Assembly (NCBI RefSeq): GCF_019550795.1
Contig: NZ_CP080545.1
Span: forward strand, 2,824,001 to 2,888,000
Reading direction: 5' to 3'
Length of the DNA: 64,000 nucleotides
Source: Paenibacillus sp. sptzw28
Lineage (GTDB): Bacteria > Bacillota > Bacilli > Paenibacillales > Paenibacillaceae
The stretch's first letter is position 1. The number at the start of each line of letters is the position of its first letter. Below, one piece after another: positions 17,541-25,686 of the stretch. The notes beneath the pieces are model-generated. The model searched no databases, was not told the origin of the DNA, and worked only from the letters and a program-made list of their open reading frames with translations. The translations under genes and the position numbers were made by a program.

Positions 17541-18656
17541 ATGCGTGATCCGCGTTTACAAGTGCTGGCATCCAACCTTGCCGGCTATTCAATCGATGTG
17601 CAGCCCGGAGAAAATGTCCTTATCGAGATAATCGGCTCCGAGCGGGAAGTTGTCAAATGTCTGATTGAAGAGGTAACCAAACGGGGAGGCCGTCCCTTCG
17701 TCGAAATAAGCGATCGTTCGGTACTGCGAACCTTATTGCAGCATGCGTCCAAAGAACAGATCGAGGTATGGGCGTCCTACGATCTTAAACGAATGGAAGC
17801 GATGGACGCTTACATAGCGGTCCGGTCCGGTGAGAATGTGAGTGAGCTCGCCGGTGTGCCAAGCGAAAACATGCGGCTATATGAGCGGCTGTATAGTCAT
17901 CCCATTCATTCGGAACGCCGGGTCAAGCATACGAAATGGGTCGTATTGCGTTATCCCAGCGCTTCAATGGCGCAGCTTGCCAATATGAGTACCGAAGCGT
18001 TCGAGGATTTTTATTTTGATGTGTGCAATCTGGATTATGCCAAGATGGAGAAGGCGATGGACCCGCTGCTGCAGCTTATGAAAAGCACGGACAAGGTACG
18101 CATTACAGCGCCGGGTACCGACTTGTCTTTCTCAATAAAAGGCATCGGCGCGAAAAAATGCTCGGGCCACCGCAATATCCCCGATGGTGAAGTATTTTCT
18201 GCTCCTGTCCGCGATTCTGTCCAAGGAAAAATTACTTATAACACGCCGTCGGTATATTCAGGCGTGACTTTCGAGAATATCTCCTTTACGTTTAAAGACG
18301 GACAAATTGTTGAGGCGACCAGTAATGATACCGCGAAGCTGAATGAAATTCTTGATACGGATGAAGGTTCCCGTTATATCGGCGAGTTCAGCCTCGGCTT
18401 CAACCCCTACATCCTGCATCCGATGAAAGACACCCTGTTTGACGAGAAAATCGCCGGCAGTCTTCATTTCACGCCGGGCCAAGCCTACGAAGAAACGGAT
18501 AACGGCAACCGCTCGGCGGTACATTGGGACCTTGTTCTTATACAACGCCCGGAGTACGGCGGAGGAGAAATCTATTTCGATGACCGTCTCATTCGCAAAG
18601 ACGGAAGGTTCGTCGTACCGGAACTGGAAACGCTTAACCCGGAAAATTTGAAGTAA
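17541..18656 (+). CDS. M29-family metallo-aminopeptidase
   Basis: The 371-residue protein matches the thermophilic aminopeptidase (AmpS/PepS) family: a two-lobed enzyme binding two metal ions that removes N-terminal residues from peptides in the cytoplasm. Recognisable segments are GTDLSF, the NIPDGEVF motif (Glu metal ligand), GEFSLGFNP and the C-terminal HWDLVL and DDRLIRKDG motifs carrying His and Asp ligands. The ATG at 17541 is preferred over the GTG at 17532 because AGGAGG is 11 nt upstream of the former and only 2 nt from the latter. It appears to be transcribed alone. Confidence 0.9.
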   Translation: MRDPRLQVLASNLAGYSIDVQPGENVLIEIIGSEREVVKCLIEEVTKRGGRPFVEISDRSVLRTLLQHASKEQIEVWASYDLKRMEAMDAYIAVRSGENVSELAGVPSENMRLYERLYSHPIHSERRVKHTKWVVLRYPSASMAQLANMSTEAFEDFYFDVCNLDYAKMEKAMDPLLQLMKSTDKVRITAPGTDLSFSIKGIGAKKCSGHRNIPDGEVFSAPVRDSVQGKITYNTPSVYSGVTFENISFTFKDGQIVEATSNDTAKLNEILDTDEGSRYIGEFSLGFNPYILHPMKDTLFDEKIAGSLHFTPGQAYEETDNGNRSAVHWDLVLIQRPEYGGGEIYFDDRLIRKDGRFVVPELETLNPENLK

Positions 18657-18741
18657 AAGCCCTCTTGTACGGAAGGGGAAATCGGGTTATGATGTAGGAA
18701 AGCTTTTCTAGTGAATGTAACTAATAAGTGGAGGGATTCCT

Positions 18742-18984
18742 ATGTCCAACAACGCTGCAATCGTAGACATTTCCCAAACGGCCAATAAATTCCGGTCGTC
18801 AATCGTTCTCCAAGCCGAGAACAAATATATCGACGTCAAGAGCATACTCGGTCTATTCACTACGTTGGTCGGCGGTCATTCCTATGAGCTTCATGTGCAT
18901 GGTCCTGACGCTGACGAAGCAAAAGTCGCTATGGCTGAAGTATTCGCAAAACACAACCTCGATATTGCGGTCTTACCCGAATAG
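18742..18984 (+). CDS. HPr-like protein lacking the catalytic His-15 region
   Basis: The 80-residue protein aligns with HPr/Crh from about HPr residue 25 onward: TANKF corresponds to TASKY, and DVKSILGLF to NLKSIMGVM. The regulatory serine equivalent of Ser-46 is therefore kept (Ser-34 here). The N-terminal strand and loop with the phosphocarrier histidine are absent; only about ten unrelated residues precede the alignment. It cannot carry out phosphotransfer like HPr. A Crh-like role as an HPr-kinase target, or a structural role, is possible but unproven. A good GGAGG site precedes the ATG, so the short N terminus is probably genuine. Confidence 0.75.
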   Translation: MSNNAAIVDISQTANKFRSSIVLQAENKYIDVKSILGLFTTLVGGHSYELHVHGPDADEAKVAMAEVFAKHNLDIAVLPE

Positions 18985-19004
18985 ACGGATGACATCCGGC
19001 AATG

Positions 19005-19046
19005 AAGCGCCTCGCTGAACGTTCAGTGGGGCGCTTTGTTGTTTTT
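19005..19046 (+). terminator. Terminator of the HPr-like gene
   Basis: Arms 19005-19020 and 19021-19036 are nearly perfectly complementary, followed by tgttgttttt. Confidence 0.7.
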
Positions 19047-19049
19047 ACC

Positions 19050-19078
19050 TTGTACATTCGTCTGTTTTCGTCTAATAT
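19050..19078 (+). promoter_or_regulatory. Sigma-A promoter of ylaN
   Basis: TTGTAC (19050-19055) and TAATAT (19073-19078) are 17 bp apart, directly after the preceding terminator. Confidence 0.5.
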
Positions 19079-19122
19079 AAGAATAAAGAAGACGGCGAGA
19101 AATGCGCATAAGGGGGAGTACG

Positions 19123-19410
19123 ATGTCTTCATCCGATGTTCTTATTCATCTGCATCAAAAAGCGATCAATCTCCTTCAGGAAGATGCCCATAAAATTGAA
19201 AAGCTTATCGAAGTGCAAATGGAAAATTTGGCTACGAGAAAATGTCCCCTCTATGAAGAGGTTTTGGACACGCAAATATATGGCTTTTCCAGAGAAGTCG
19301 ACTTCGCAATCCGGGCAGGTCTTGTAGCCGAAGCCATCGGCAAAGAGATCATAAGCAAGCTGGAGCGTAATTTAGCTCAGCTTTATGAAGCAATGAACAA
19401 TAAAGCGTAG
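19123..19410 (+). CDS. ylaN: YlaN family protein (iron-responsive partner of Fur)
   Basis: The 95-residue helical protein shares the core CPLYEEVLDTQIYGFSREVDF with B. subtilis YlaN, a 93-residue family member. Work in Bacillus and Staphylococcus indicates that YlaN binds iron and relieves Fur repression. The longer open frame from 19102 is rejected since GGGGGAG lies just before the ATG at 19123. It has its own promoter and a long hairpin after the stop. The Cys in KCPLYEE is conserved in the family. Confidence 0.9.
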   Translation: MSSSDVLIHLHQKAINLLQEDAHKIEKLIEVQMENLATRKCPLYEEVLDTQIYGFSREVDFAIRAGLVAEAIGKEIISKLERNLAQLYEAMNNKA

Positions 19411-19444
19411 CCGCCTGCAGCGCTCTATTCTCAATGTATTATGC

Positions 19445-19494
19445 AGCAAATAGAAGAAGACGCTCCCGTCATGCGGGGGCGTCTTCTATTTGCT
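19445..19494. terminator. Bidirectional terminator between ylaN and the antiporter gene
   Basis: Long arms (19445-19468 and 19474-19494) pair over about 20 bp with a small bulge, between two converging genes. Confidence 0.7.
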
Positions 19495-19509
19495 GCCCGG
19501 CAGTTCAGT

Positions 19510-20571
19510 TTACACAAGGTAGAAGGAAATGCCGAGTATCACATAAACGATGAGCAGAAGAGCTCCCTCGTACCAGTTTGTCGTACCGTCTTTAGAGATC
19601 GATTTGGCGATAAATACGGAAACGGCAATGGCGGTAAGCTCAAGGGGAGTGAATACGATATCCATCGTATTGCCGAACAGCAAACTCACAAAGATAAGCA
19701 CCGGTGCGACAAACAGCGCAATTTGCAGGCTGCTGCCGACCGCGATTTCGACGGCGGCTCCGATTTTGTTTTTCATCGCGAGTATTACCGCAGCACTGTG
19801 CTCCGCGGCATTGCCGACTATGGCAATGAGGAAGGCGCCGACAAACAACTCGGACAAGCCGAACGCCGCAGTGAATCCGTGCAAGGTGTGGACGAGCCAT
19901 TCGCTGACGAACGCAGTCATTGCGGTTGCAATAATCAGGAATAGAATCGATATGCGTTTAGACCAGGCTGGGGCCTCCCCGTGATCCGGAGTCGTTTCTT
20001 CTACATCCTCCAGAACGTCTTTATGAGTGACCATCGAGAATACAAGCCACAGCAAGTAAGCAATGATGAGAATAGCGGCAATTGTCACACTCAGGATTTT
20101 ATCTTTATGCGCGGAAAAATGCGCCGTCGAAATAAAGACGGCCGGTATAAACAGCGCGATGACTGACAGGACCATGAGAGAAGCATTATGGCCTGCCATT
20201 TGGATATTAAATCGTTGTTCTTTGTATTTCAATCCGCCAAGAAGAACGCTCAGACCGAGAACAAGCAGCAGATTCCCGATAATTGAGCCGGTGATGCTCG
20301 CTTTCACCATGTCGAACAGACCTTCCCTGACAAGGAATATTGCAATAATCAGCTCAGCAGCGTTTCCGAAGGTAGCGTTAAGAAAGCCCCCCAAACGCTG
20401 GCCGGCATAATGAGCCACGCTCTCTGTCGCTTTGCCGAGAAAGCCTGCCACGAACAGAATGGCAAGTGCCGAGAAGGTGAATTCTATCATAGTACCAAAA
20501 TGAGCGTAGTGACTGACGCCACTCAGTACAAATAGTACAATCAATGCAGTGAAAAACAATTTTTGTTTCAA
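19510..20571 (-). CDS. cax: Ca2+/H+ antiporter (CaCA/Cax family)
   Basis: This multi-spanning membrane protein has about eleven hydrophobic segments and the two inverted Cax repeats: GGFLNATFGNAAELII in the first half and FLIAIVGNAAEHSAA in the second, each with the acidic residue that binds Ca2+. It exports calcium in exchange for protons. I place the start at the TTG at 20571, since GAGGTG lies 7 nt upstream and the protein then begins MKQKLFF, a normal first segment. The longer frame to 20592 has no ribosome binding site. The length of 353 residues equals that of B. subtilis YfkE. Confidence 0.9.
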   Translation of the reverse strand: MKQKLFFTALIVLFVLSGVSHYAHFGTMIEFTFSALAILFVAGFLGKATESVAHYAGQRLGGFLNATFGNAAELIIAIFLVREGLFDMVKASITGSIIGNLLLVLGLSVLLGGLKYKEQRFNIQMAGHNASLMVLSVIALFIPAVFISTAHFSAHKDKILSVTIAAILIIAYLLWLVFSMVTHKDVLEDVEETTPDHGEAPAWSKRISILFLIIATAMTAFVSEWLVHTLHGFTAAFGLSELFVGAFLIAIVGNAAEHSAAVILAMKNKIGAAVEIAVGSSLQIALFVAPVLIFVSLLFGNTMDIVFTPLELTAIAVSVFIAKSISKDGTTNWYEGALLLIVYVILGISFYLV

Positions 20572-20691
20572 TTTCTTGCACCTCATTTGCAAATAAGTGA
20601 TATGGAAATCTTTTTAACACTATATCGGAAAATACTGGACATGTAAACTTAAGAATCGGTTGACACAATATGCCTTGCTTCGTTTCTAAGC

Positions 20692-20707
20692 TTCCATTAC
20701 AATGGAA
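20692..20707. promoter_or_regulatory. Short inverted repeat upstream of the Asp23-family gene
   Basis: ttccatt-ac-aatggaa is a perfect 7+7 palindrome, 28 bp after a TTGACA box (20659-20664). It could be an operator or a small mRNA hairpin; nothing else identifies it. Confidence 0.3.
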
Positions 20708-20734
20708 ACATAAGGTGATAGAGGAGTGTGTGGC

Positions 20735-21115
20735 ATGACCGATGAACTAGAGACAGGCATAATTCGCATTGCAGATGACGTAGTCGCCACCATCGCGGGA
20801 ATGGCAGCACTTGAAACTCCCGGAATCGCCGCCATGTCAGGGGGCATTTCCGAAGGATTGGCCAAACGGCTGGGCGGCAAAAATGCGCAAAAGGGTGTTT
20901 CGGTTGAAGTGGGCCAGCTGGAAGCCGCCATCGATTTACGCGTTATAGTGAAGTATGGCATTCCGATACAGGAAGTATGCCGGGGGCTGCAAGAAAACGT
21001 TAAAGAAGCGGTTGAAAATATGACCGGACTGCATGTTGTGGAAGTGAATGTGAAAGTGGAAGGCGTCGCCTTCAAGGAAGAAGAGGCGGAGGAGCCTTCT
21101 GCCCGGCTGAAATAA
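20735..21115 (+). CDS. Asp23/Gls24 family envelope stress protein
   Basis: The 126-residue protein has the Asp23 core: IRIADDVVATIAGMAALETPGI at the start, then a beta-alpha segment with KGVSVEV and AIDLRVIVKYG, and a Glu-rich tail. Members sit under the membrane and respond to cell-wall stress; their exact action is unclear. GAGGAG lies 8 nt before the ATG at 20735, so the GTG at 20726 is not used. A second member (yloU) lies at 55863, and this one is closer to B. subtilis YqhY. It diverges from the antiporter gene and ends in a terminator. Confidence 0.85.
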   Translation: MTDELETGIIRIADDVVATIAGMAALETPGIAAMSGGISEGLAKRLGGKNAQKGVSVEVGQLEAAIDLRVIVKYGIPIQEVCRGLQENVKEAVENMTGLHVVEVNVKVEGVAFKEEEAEEPSARLK

Positions 21116-21124
21116 CACAAATTG

Positions 21125-21150
21125 ACCGCCCGGTGCCGGGCGGTTGTTTT
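21125..21150 (+). terminator. Terminator of the Asp23-family gene
   Basis: accgcccgg and ccgggcggt form a perfect 9-bp stem followed by tgttttt. Confidence 0.85.
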
Positions 21151-21159
21151 TATGGCATA

Positions 21160-21197
21160 AAAAAGACGACACGCTGATGCCAGCCGGTCGTCTTTTT
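21160..21197 (-). terminator. Terminator of the SEDS gene
   Basis: aaaaagacgac and gtcgtcttttt pair perfectly; on the minus strand the stem runs into T residues. It overlaps the last two bases of the ftsW-like gene. Confidence 0.75.
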
Positions 21198-22353
21198 ATT
21201 TCGACGTTTTACTCTCGCGGTTATGTTCTCGCGATATGCTGAGAAGCACACCCATGCTCGCAAGCGTCACGAGCAGCGAGGAGCCGCCGTGACTGATAAA
21301 CGGAAGCGTGACGCCCGTAATTGGCATCGCCCCCGTGACTCCGCCGATATTGATGATCGTCTGAACCGCAATCAGCCCGACGATACCTACTCCGACCACT
21401 GTTCCGTAAATGTCCGGACACCTCAGCGCGATTAGGAGGCCCCGCCACAGAAAGAACAGATAGAACAGCAGAAACAGCAAGCTGCCGATGAATCCGAATT
21501 CTTCGGCGATAACCGGGAAGATGAAATCACTGTAAGCATAGGGCAAATATTTCAGCTTCTGAACGCTGTTTCCGAAGCCTGCGCCTGTTAATCCGCCATG
21601 ACCGAGCGCTTGCAACGAACGGGACAAATGATACGTGGTTCCCTGCACATCGCCTTCAGGGTTCATAAAGGCGGTAAACCGGTCAATCCGGTAATTCCAT
21701 GCTTTCGGATTGTTCATAATGGAAATGCTTGCCCATGCAGACACGATGGCGGTAATTATGATTCCGGCAAGAAACAGCTGCTTTAAATTAGCGCCGCCGG
21801 CGACAATGATAATGAGAGCGCAAGCGGCAATAACGATACAGGCGCCAAGATCCGGCTGCAGCATAATGAGTCCGCAGATGAAACCGATGACGATGAAGAC
21901 AGGGAGCAGACCTTTTTTAAAATCTCTAAACTTCTCGCCTTTCTTGGAGATGAGCGAGCCTAAATAAAGGATGAGTCCCAGCTTGGCGAATTCCGTTGGT
22001 TGAATGCCAAGCGATCCGATACCGAACCAGCTGCGTGCGCCGTTTCTTTCCTCACCGATGAACGGAACGAGCATAAGCATAATGATGACTGGGATAAAGT
22101 AGAGGACATACCCTTTTTTAAACTTTGTATAGTGAATATTCATAATGATAAACATCGCACCTATACCTATAACCGCCCACAACAGCTGCCGTTTGGTGAA
22201 GTAAAACGCGTCGAAATTAAAATTTTTGGAAACGACGGCGGTGTTAGAGCTGGCGCTGAACACCATTACGAGTCCAAAACCGACAAGGACCAAAATCAGG
22301 ACAAGAAGCAAGAAATCCGGCCTGCCGCGCAGGCCGTTCGTCTTTGTTTTCAT
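21196..22353 (-). CDS. ftsW: SEDS-family peptidoglycan glycosyltransferase (FtsW/SpoVE type)
   Basis: The 385-residue integral membrane protein has about ten transmembrane segments. SEDS motifs include the loop RSWFGIGSLGIQPTEFAK, the ALGHGGLTGAGFGNS segment and, near the end, TGVTLPFISHGGSS. SEDS proteins polymerise glycan strands from lipid II and work with a class B PBP. Sequence features cannot separate the vegetative FtsW from the sporulation paralogue SpoVE or a third copy, so the symbol is tentative. It starts 17 nt after yugN on the same strand, and the two are probably cotranscribed. Confidence 0.88.
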   Translation of the reverse strand: MKTKTNGLRGRPDFLLLVLILVLVGFGLVMVFSASSNTAVVSKNFNFDAFYFTKRQLLWAVIGIGAMFIIMNIHYTKFKKGYVLYFIPVIIMLMLVPFIGEERNGARSWFGIGSLGIQPTEFAKLGLILYLGSLISKKGEKFRDFKKGLLPVFIVIGFICGLIMLQPDLGACIVIAACALIIIVAGGANLKQLFLAGIIITAIVSAWASISIMNNPKAWNYRIDRFTAFMNPEGDVQGTTYHLSRSLQALGHGGLTGAGFGNSVQKLKYLPYAYSDFIFPVIAEEFGFIGSLLFLLFYLFFLWRGLLIALRCPDIYGTVVGVGIVGLIAVQTIINIGGVTGAMPITGVTLPFISHGGSSLLVTLASMGVLLSISREHNRESKTSK

Positions 22354-22370
22354 CTGAGGACCGCCGCTTG

Positions 22371-22715
22371 CTAAGCGAGGAGTTTCTTAAGTTCTTGCAG
22401 CCTCTGAGTGGCTGCATTCAGAATCGGTTGAGGAATCGCCGACTCATAATCAAGGCCGTGCGGGAAGGTGGCTCGTCCTATGTAAACGGATTCCACTTGC
22501 AGCACGGCGTGCGAGGACTCCAGCTTGCCTTCAATTGCGCGGACATTAAAACGCAAGAAGTAGTCTTCGCGGTTAGTCCGGTCTTCCAGCTTCAGATCGT
22601 ACGTTGCGCGGTGATATTCCCATTGCCAGCGCACGAAGCCGAGTTTTTCCGCCGACTCGTCGAGATGCGCGAGGTCGCTGGTCATTCCGTTTAGGCCTGT
22701 ATTCTCAATTATCAT
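22371..22715 (-). CDS. yugN: YugN family protein
   Basis: The 114-residue protein has no membrane segment and fits the YugN-like family of small Bacillales proteins: a mixed alpha/beta fold with the central WQWEYHRATYDLKL segment and a C-terminal helix. Its function is unknown. The ATG at 22715 follows GGAGGATC; the longer frame to 22820 starts in an AT-rich region without such a site. It is the first gene of a yugN-ftsW pair. Confidence 0.78.
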   Translation of the reverse strand: MIIENTGLNGMTSDLAHLDESAEKLGFVRWQWEYHRATYDLKLEDRTNREDYFLRFNVRAIEGKLESSHAVLQVESVYIGRATFPHGLDYESAIPQPILNAATQRLQELKKLLA

Positions 22716-22963
22716 GGATGATCCTCCTTCAAGCTTAAGGGACGAAATTGTATGGCGTTTGCCAAGTGGACACCGCCTTTTCTTCTTATTCATGATAGTA
22801 TTTTTCCCCAGCAAGCGCAAGCCTGACTGAGCCTCTTCAACTAAGCCAAAAGTGACATTTTTACGAAAAATGATCGGTTATTACGACGGAATGACTTTCT
22901 AGACCGTCCTTCGTTCTGATACAATAAAAGACAAAGTAAACGACCGTAAGGAGGTTTGTGCGC

Positions 22964-24172
22964 ATGGAAGAGCGAACAGATTTAGATGCGATGCTGCAAA
23001 CCGTTTATCCGGATATGGTGCAGTGGAGACGATATTTGCACAGGCATCCGGAGCTGTCGTTTCAAGAGAAGGAGACATCCCGCTGGATTGCCCGGCAGCT
23101 TGAAGAGATTGGCTGCGAGGTGAAGGAGGGCTTGGGCGGTTTCGGTCTTGTGGCGACGATCAGAGGTGATAAACCGGGGCCGGTCGTGGCGCTGCGTGCG
23201 GATATCGACGCACTGCCGATACAAGACGAGAAAACGTGCGATTACGCATCAACCTTGCCCGGCGTTATGCATGCCTGCGGGCACGATGCACATACGGCTA
23301 CCATGCTTGGTATCGCCAAATACTTCACTTCGAGTCGGAAAAGTCTCGAGGGGGAAAGACGTCTGTTATTCCAGCCTGCTGAAGAGGTAACGCCCGGCGG
23401 AGCCGTCGGCATGATAAAGGGCGGAGCTCTGTCAGGCGTCGATGTTATATACGGCGTTCATTTATGGACTCCTCTGCCATACGGCATCGTTGCCGCAAGA
23501 AGCGGTCCTTTCATGGCAGCTCCCGATGAAATTTATATCGATATCACCGGACGAGGCGGCCATGGCGGATTGCCGCATGAAACCGTCGATGCGATTGTAG
23601 TGGGAGCGGCTCTTGTTCAGGCGCTCCAAACCATTGTCAGCCGCAGTGTGAACCCGCTTGAGCCCGCTGTGCTGTCGATTGGCTCCTTCCATGCGGGTAC
23701 GACCGGCAATGTCATTGCGGAGCGCTGCAGACTCACAGGGACGGTACGTACGTTTTCGGAGGAAGCGAGAGCGCGTATTAGGGAACGGCTGGAAGCCATC
23801 GTCTATCAAACGGCAGCGATGCACGGCGCAAACGCAGTCCTCGACTATCGCGACGGATATCCGACAGTAGTCAATGACGACGTGGAGGCTGCGCGATTTT
23901 TCCGCGTCGCTGCGGAACGGTTTGGTCCGGAAGCCGTTCAAACGTCGACTCTCATTATGGCGGGAGAAGACTTCTCCTATTATTTGCGCGAGATACCCGG
24001 CTGCTTTATGTTTGTCGGAGCGGGCGGCGAGGCATGCGGAGCGGTATATCCCCATCATCATCCGATGTTCGACCTTAATGAACAGTCGATGCTGGTCTCT
24101 GCAAAACTGATGATTTCTATGGCCGAGAATTATGCATCCGAGCACCTGTCTACTCGGGTGAGCCAATTGTAG
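22964..24172 (+). CDS. M20-family amidohydrolase (N-acyl amino acid hydrolase type)
   Basis: The 402-residue cytoplasmic enzyme has the M20D layout: an N-terminal RRYLHRHPELSFQE segment, a metal-binding block HACGHDAHTAT, the QPAEE motif with catalytic Glu, a dimerisation lid domain (about 180-290), and the C-terminal GEDFSYY and HHHPMFD motifs. Relatives cleave N-acyl amino acids, hippurate or acetyl-diaminopimelate. The substrate cannot be told from sequence alone. AAGGAGG lies 8 nt before the ATG at 22964. A TACAAT -10 box at 22920-22925 may be its promoter. Confidence 0.9.
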   Translation: MEERTDLDAMLQTVYPDMVQWRRYLHRHPELSFQEKETSRWIARQLEEIGCEVKEGLGGFGLVATIRGDKPGPVVALRADIDALPIQDEKTCDYASTLPGVMHACGHDAHTATMLGIAKYFTSSRKSLEGERRLLFQPAEEVTPGGAVGMIKGGALSGVDVIYGVHLWTPLPYGIVAARSGPFMAAPDEIYIDITGRGGHGGLPHETVDAIVVGAALVQALQTIVSRSVNPLEPAVLSIGSFHAGTTGNVIAERCRLTGTVRTFSEEARARIRERLEAIVYQTAAMHGANAVLDYRDGYPTVVNDDVEAARFFRVAAERFGPEAVQTSTLIMAGEDFSYYLREIPGCFMFVGAGGEACGAVYPHHHPMFDLNEQSMLVSAKLMISMAENYASEHLSTRVSQL

Positions 24173-24260
24173 CAGCATATGGGACCAGACTCATGCATGA
24201 TCGCGGCAATGAAAGGCAAACCTAATCGATGGATGAAAGACATTCGTCGAGGAGGAAAAA

Positions 24261-24704
24261 ATGGTGAAAACAATTAAAGATATCATGTCAACCGATTGCG
24301 TTACGGCAACGACACAAGATAACATTTATGAACTGGCCGTCCTCATGAAGCAGAATGATATCGGTTTTGTGCCGATCGTCGAAGGGAAAAAGCTGATCGG
24401 CGTTGTTACCGACAGGGATTTGGTTACGCGAGGGTATGCCAATAAGCATTCCGGATCAACATCGGTGTCTGAAGTATTGACTAAAGAAGTGAAGACCGTT
24501 GAGTCAAGCATTACGGTTGACGATGCGGCCAAGCTGATGGCGACAAATCAGATCCGCAGGCTTCCGGTGGTTGAGAATGGGGAATTGATGGGCGTCGTTT
24601 CAATCGGTGACCTTGCTATCCGCGAAATTTTCGTCAACGAAGCGGGAGATGCTCTCAGCAGCATTTCCGAGCATGAGCACCGGGAACCGTCTGCCCTTCA
24701 TTAG
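24261..24704 (+). CDS. CBS-domain pair protein
   Basis: The 147-residue protein consists almost wholly of two CBS domains: MSTDCVTATTQDNI at the start of the first, with GVVTDRDLVTRG closing it, and EVKTVESSITVDDA starting the second, with GVVSIGDLA closing it. Such pairs bind adenine nucleotides and act as energy sensors, usually on a partner that is not obvious here. It resembles B. subtilis YhcV and is not AcuB, since the ACT-like C-terminal part is missing. GAGGAGG precedes the ATG. Confidence 0.88.
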   Translation: MVKTIKDIMSTDCVTATTQDNIYELAVLMKQNDIGFVPIVEGKKLIGVVTDRDLVTRGYANKHSGSTSVSEVLTKEVKTVESSITVDDAAKLMATNQIRRLPVVENGELMGVVSIGDLAIREIFVNEAGDALSSISEHEHREPSALH

Positions 24705-24770
24705 ACGTCAAGTGAACGGGCTTCGGCACAGTCGTACCCGAGCCGGTAACTTATTTTATCAGATGCAGCG

Positions 24771-24806
24771 AACGCGATTCGGCGCAGCCCGGCTCGCGTT
24801 TCTTTG
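24771..24806 (+). terminator. Possible terminator after the CBS gene
   Basis: aacgcga (24771-24777) pairs with tcgcgtt (24794-24800), with further pairing of the inner G/C segments; the T run (tcttt) is weak. Confidence 0.45.
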
Positions 24807-24847
24807 TGAACACCGATTGTTTAGGAGAGGCAGGGTCATTCTTTATT

Positions 24848-25579
24848 ATGAAAGTTAGTGTACATACAGCACTTTTATTTATGATCTTTATAGTATTAAC
24901 GGGATGCACTGACGCACCGCCGGCATCCGATAACCCATCAATCCGTGCAATAACGAGCAACTACCCTCTTCTCTCGGGAAAGCCTTACACGGTCGAGCAG
25001 GTGGAGAGGATCGTGGACGGTGACACCTTCACCACCAATTCCGGGAATAAAGTTCGTCTGATCGGGGTGAACACCCCGGAGATCAAAGGAGAAAGCCGGC
25101 AGCTGGGATTAAAGGCGAGCGGATATACTTCCGGCAAGCTGACAGGGAAAACCATAATCATGTTTGCCGATACCGGAGATACCGATAAATACGGCAGGCT
25201 GCTTCGCTATGTCTTTGTCGATGGGGAGTCGACGATGTTCAATGAGCTTCTCTTAAAAGACGGATTTGCATCTGTTATGACCATTCCGCCGAATGTTACC
25301 TATGCCGATAATTTTGCCGCGCTTGAACGAACGGCGAGGGCTGAGAACGCCGGTCTGTGGGGGAAGACGGGTCTGACAATTCCGGACAATTCTTCTTGGA
25401 AGAGCGACTCCGCCTCTGCTGTGCCTTGCAGGAAGCCCCAAATAAAAGGAAACATTCGAGGCGAAAATAAAATTTATCATATTCCGGGAACTCAAGCCTA
25501 CGCTCAAACGAAGGCTGAGCGGATGTTCTGCACCGAGGATGAAGCAAAAGCTGCAGGCTTCAGAAAAGCGCTGCGTTAA
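24848..25579 (+). CDS. Thermonuclease (SNase-fold) lipoprotein with C-terminal sunset-type domain
   Basis: The 243-residue protein has a signal peptide ending in the lipobox LTGC, so it is predicted to be anchored outside the cell. The staphylococcal nuclease fold follows: VERIVDGDTF, KVRLIGVNTPE (catalytic Arg, Asp and Glu) and GRLLRYVFV (second Arg). The last 45 residues, with GNIRGENKIYHIPG, an FCTE segment and EAKAAGFRKA, form the small domain often attached to extracellular nucleases. It should degrade DNA or RNA outside the membrane using Ca2+. The ribosome binding site is weak; an in-frame GTG at 24806 would spoil the signal peptide. Confidence 0.88.
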   Translation: MKVSVHTALLFMIFIVLTGCTDAPPASDNPSIRAITSNYPLLSGKPYTVEQVERIVDGDTFTTNSGNKVRLIGVNTPEIKGESRQLGLKASGYTSGKLTGKTIIMFADTGDTDKYGRLLRYVFVDGESTMFNELLLKDGFASVMTIPPNVTYADNFAALERTARAENAGLWGKTGLTIPDNSSWKSDSASAVPCRKPQIKGNIRGENKIYHIPGTQAYAQTKAERMFCTEDEAKAAGFRKALR

Positions 25580-25686
25580 GCTTTTGTTACCAGAAAATAC
25601 CTGTAAGGGGATAAAAACCGGCACATTATCTCAAACTATAAGATATAAGCTGCTGCTGCATCGCTAATCTTAAGGGAGATGATGAA

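Noticed and set aside
23462..24178. Antisense frame of 238 codons over the amidohydrolase gene
   Set aside because: The sense protein carries all M20 motifs, and the antisense product has none.
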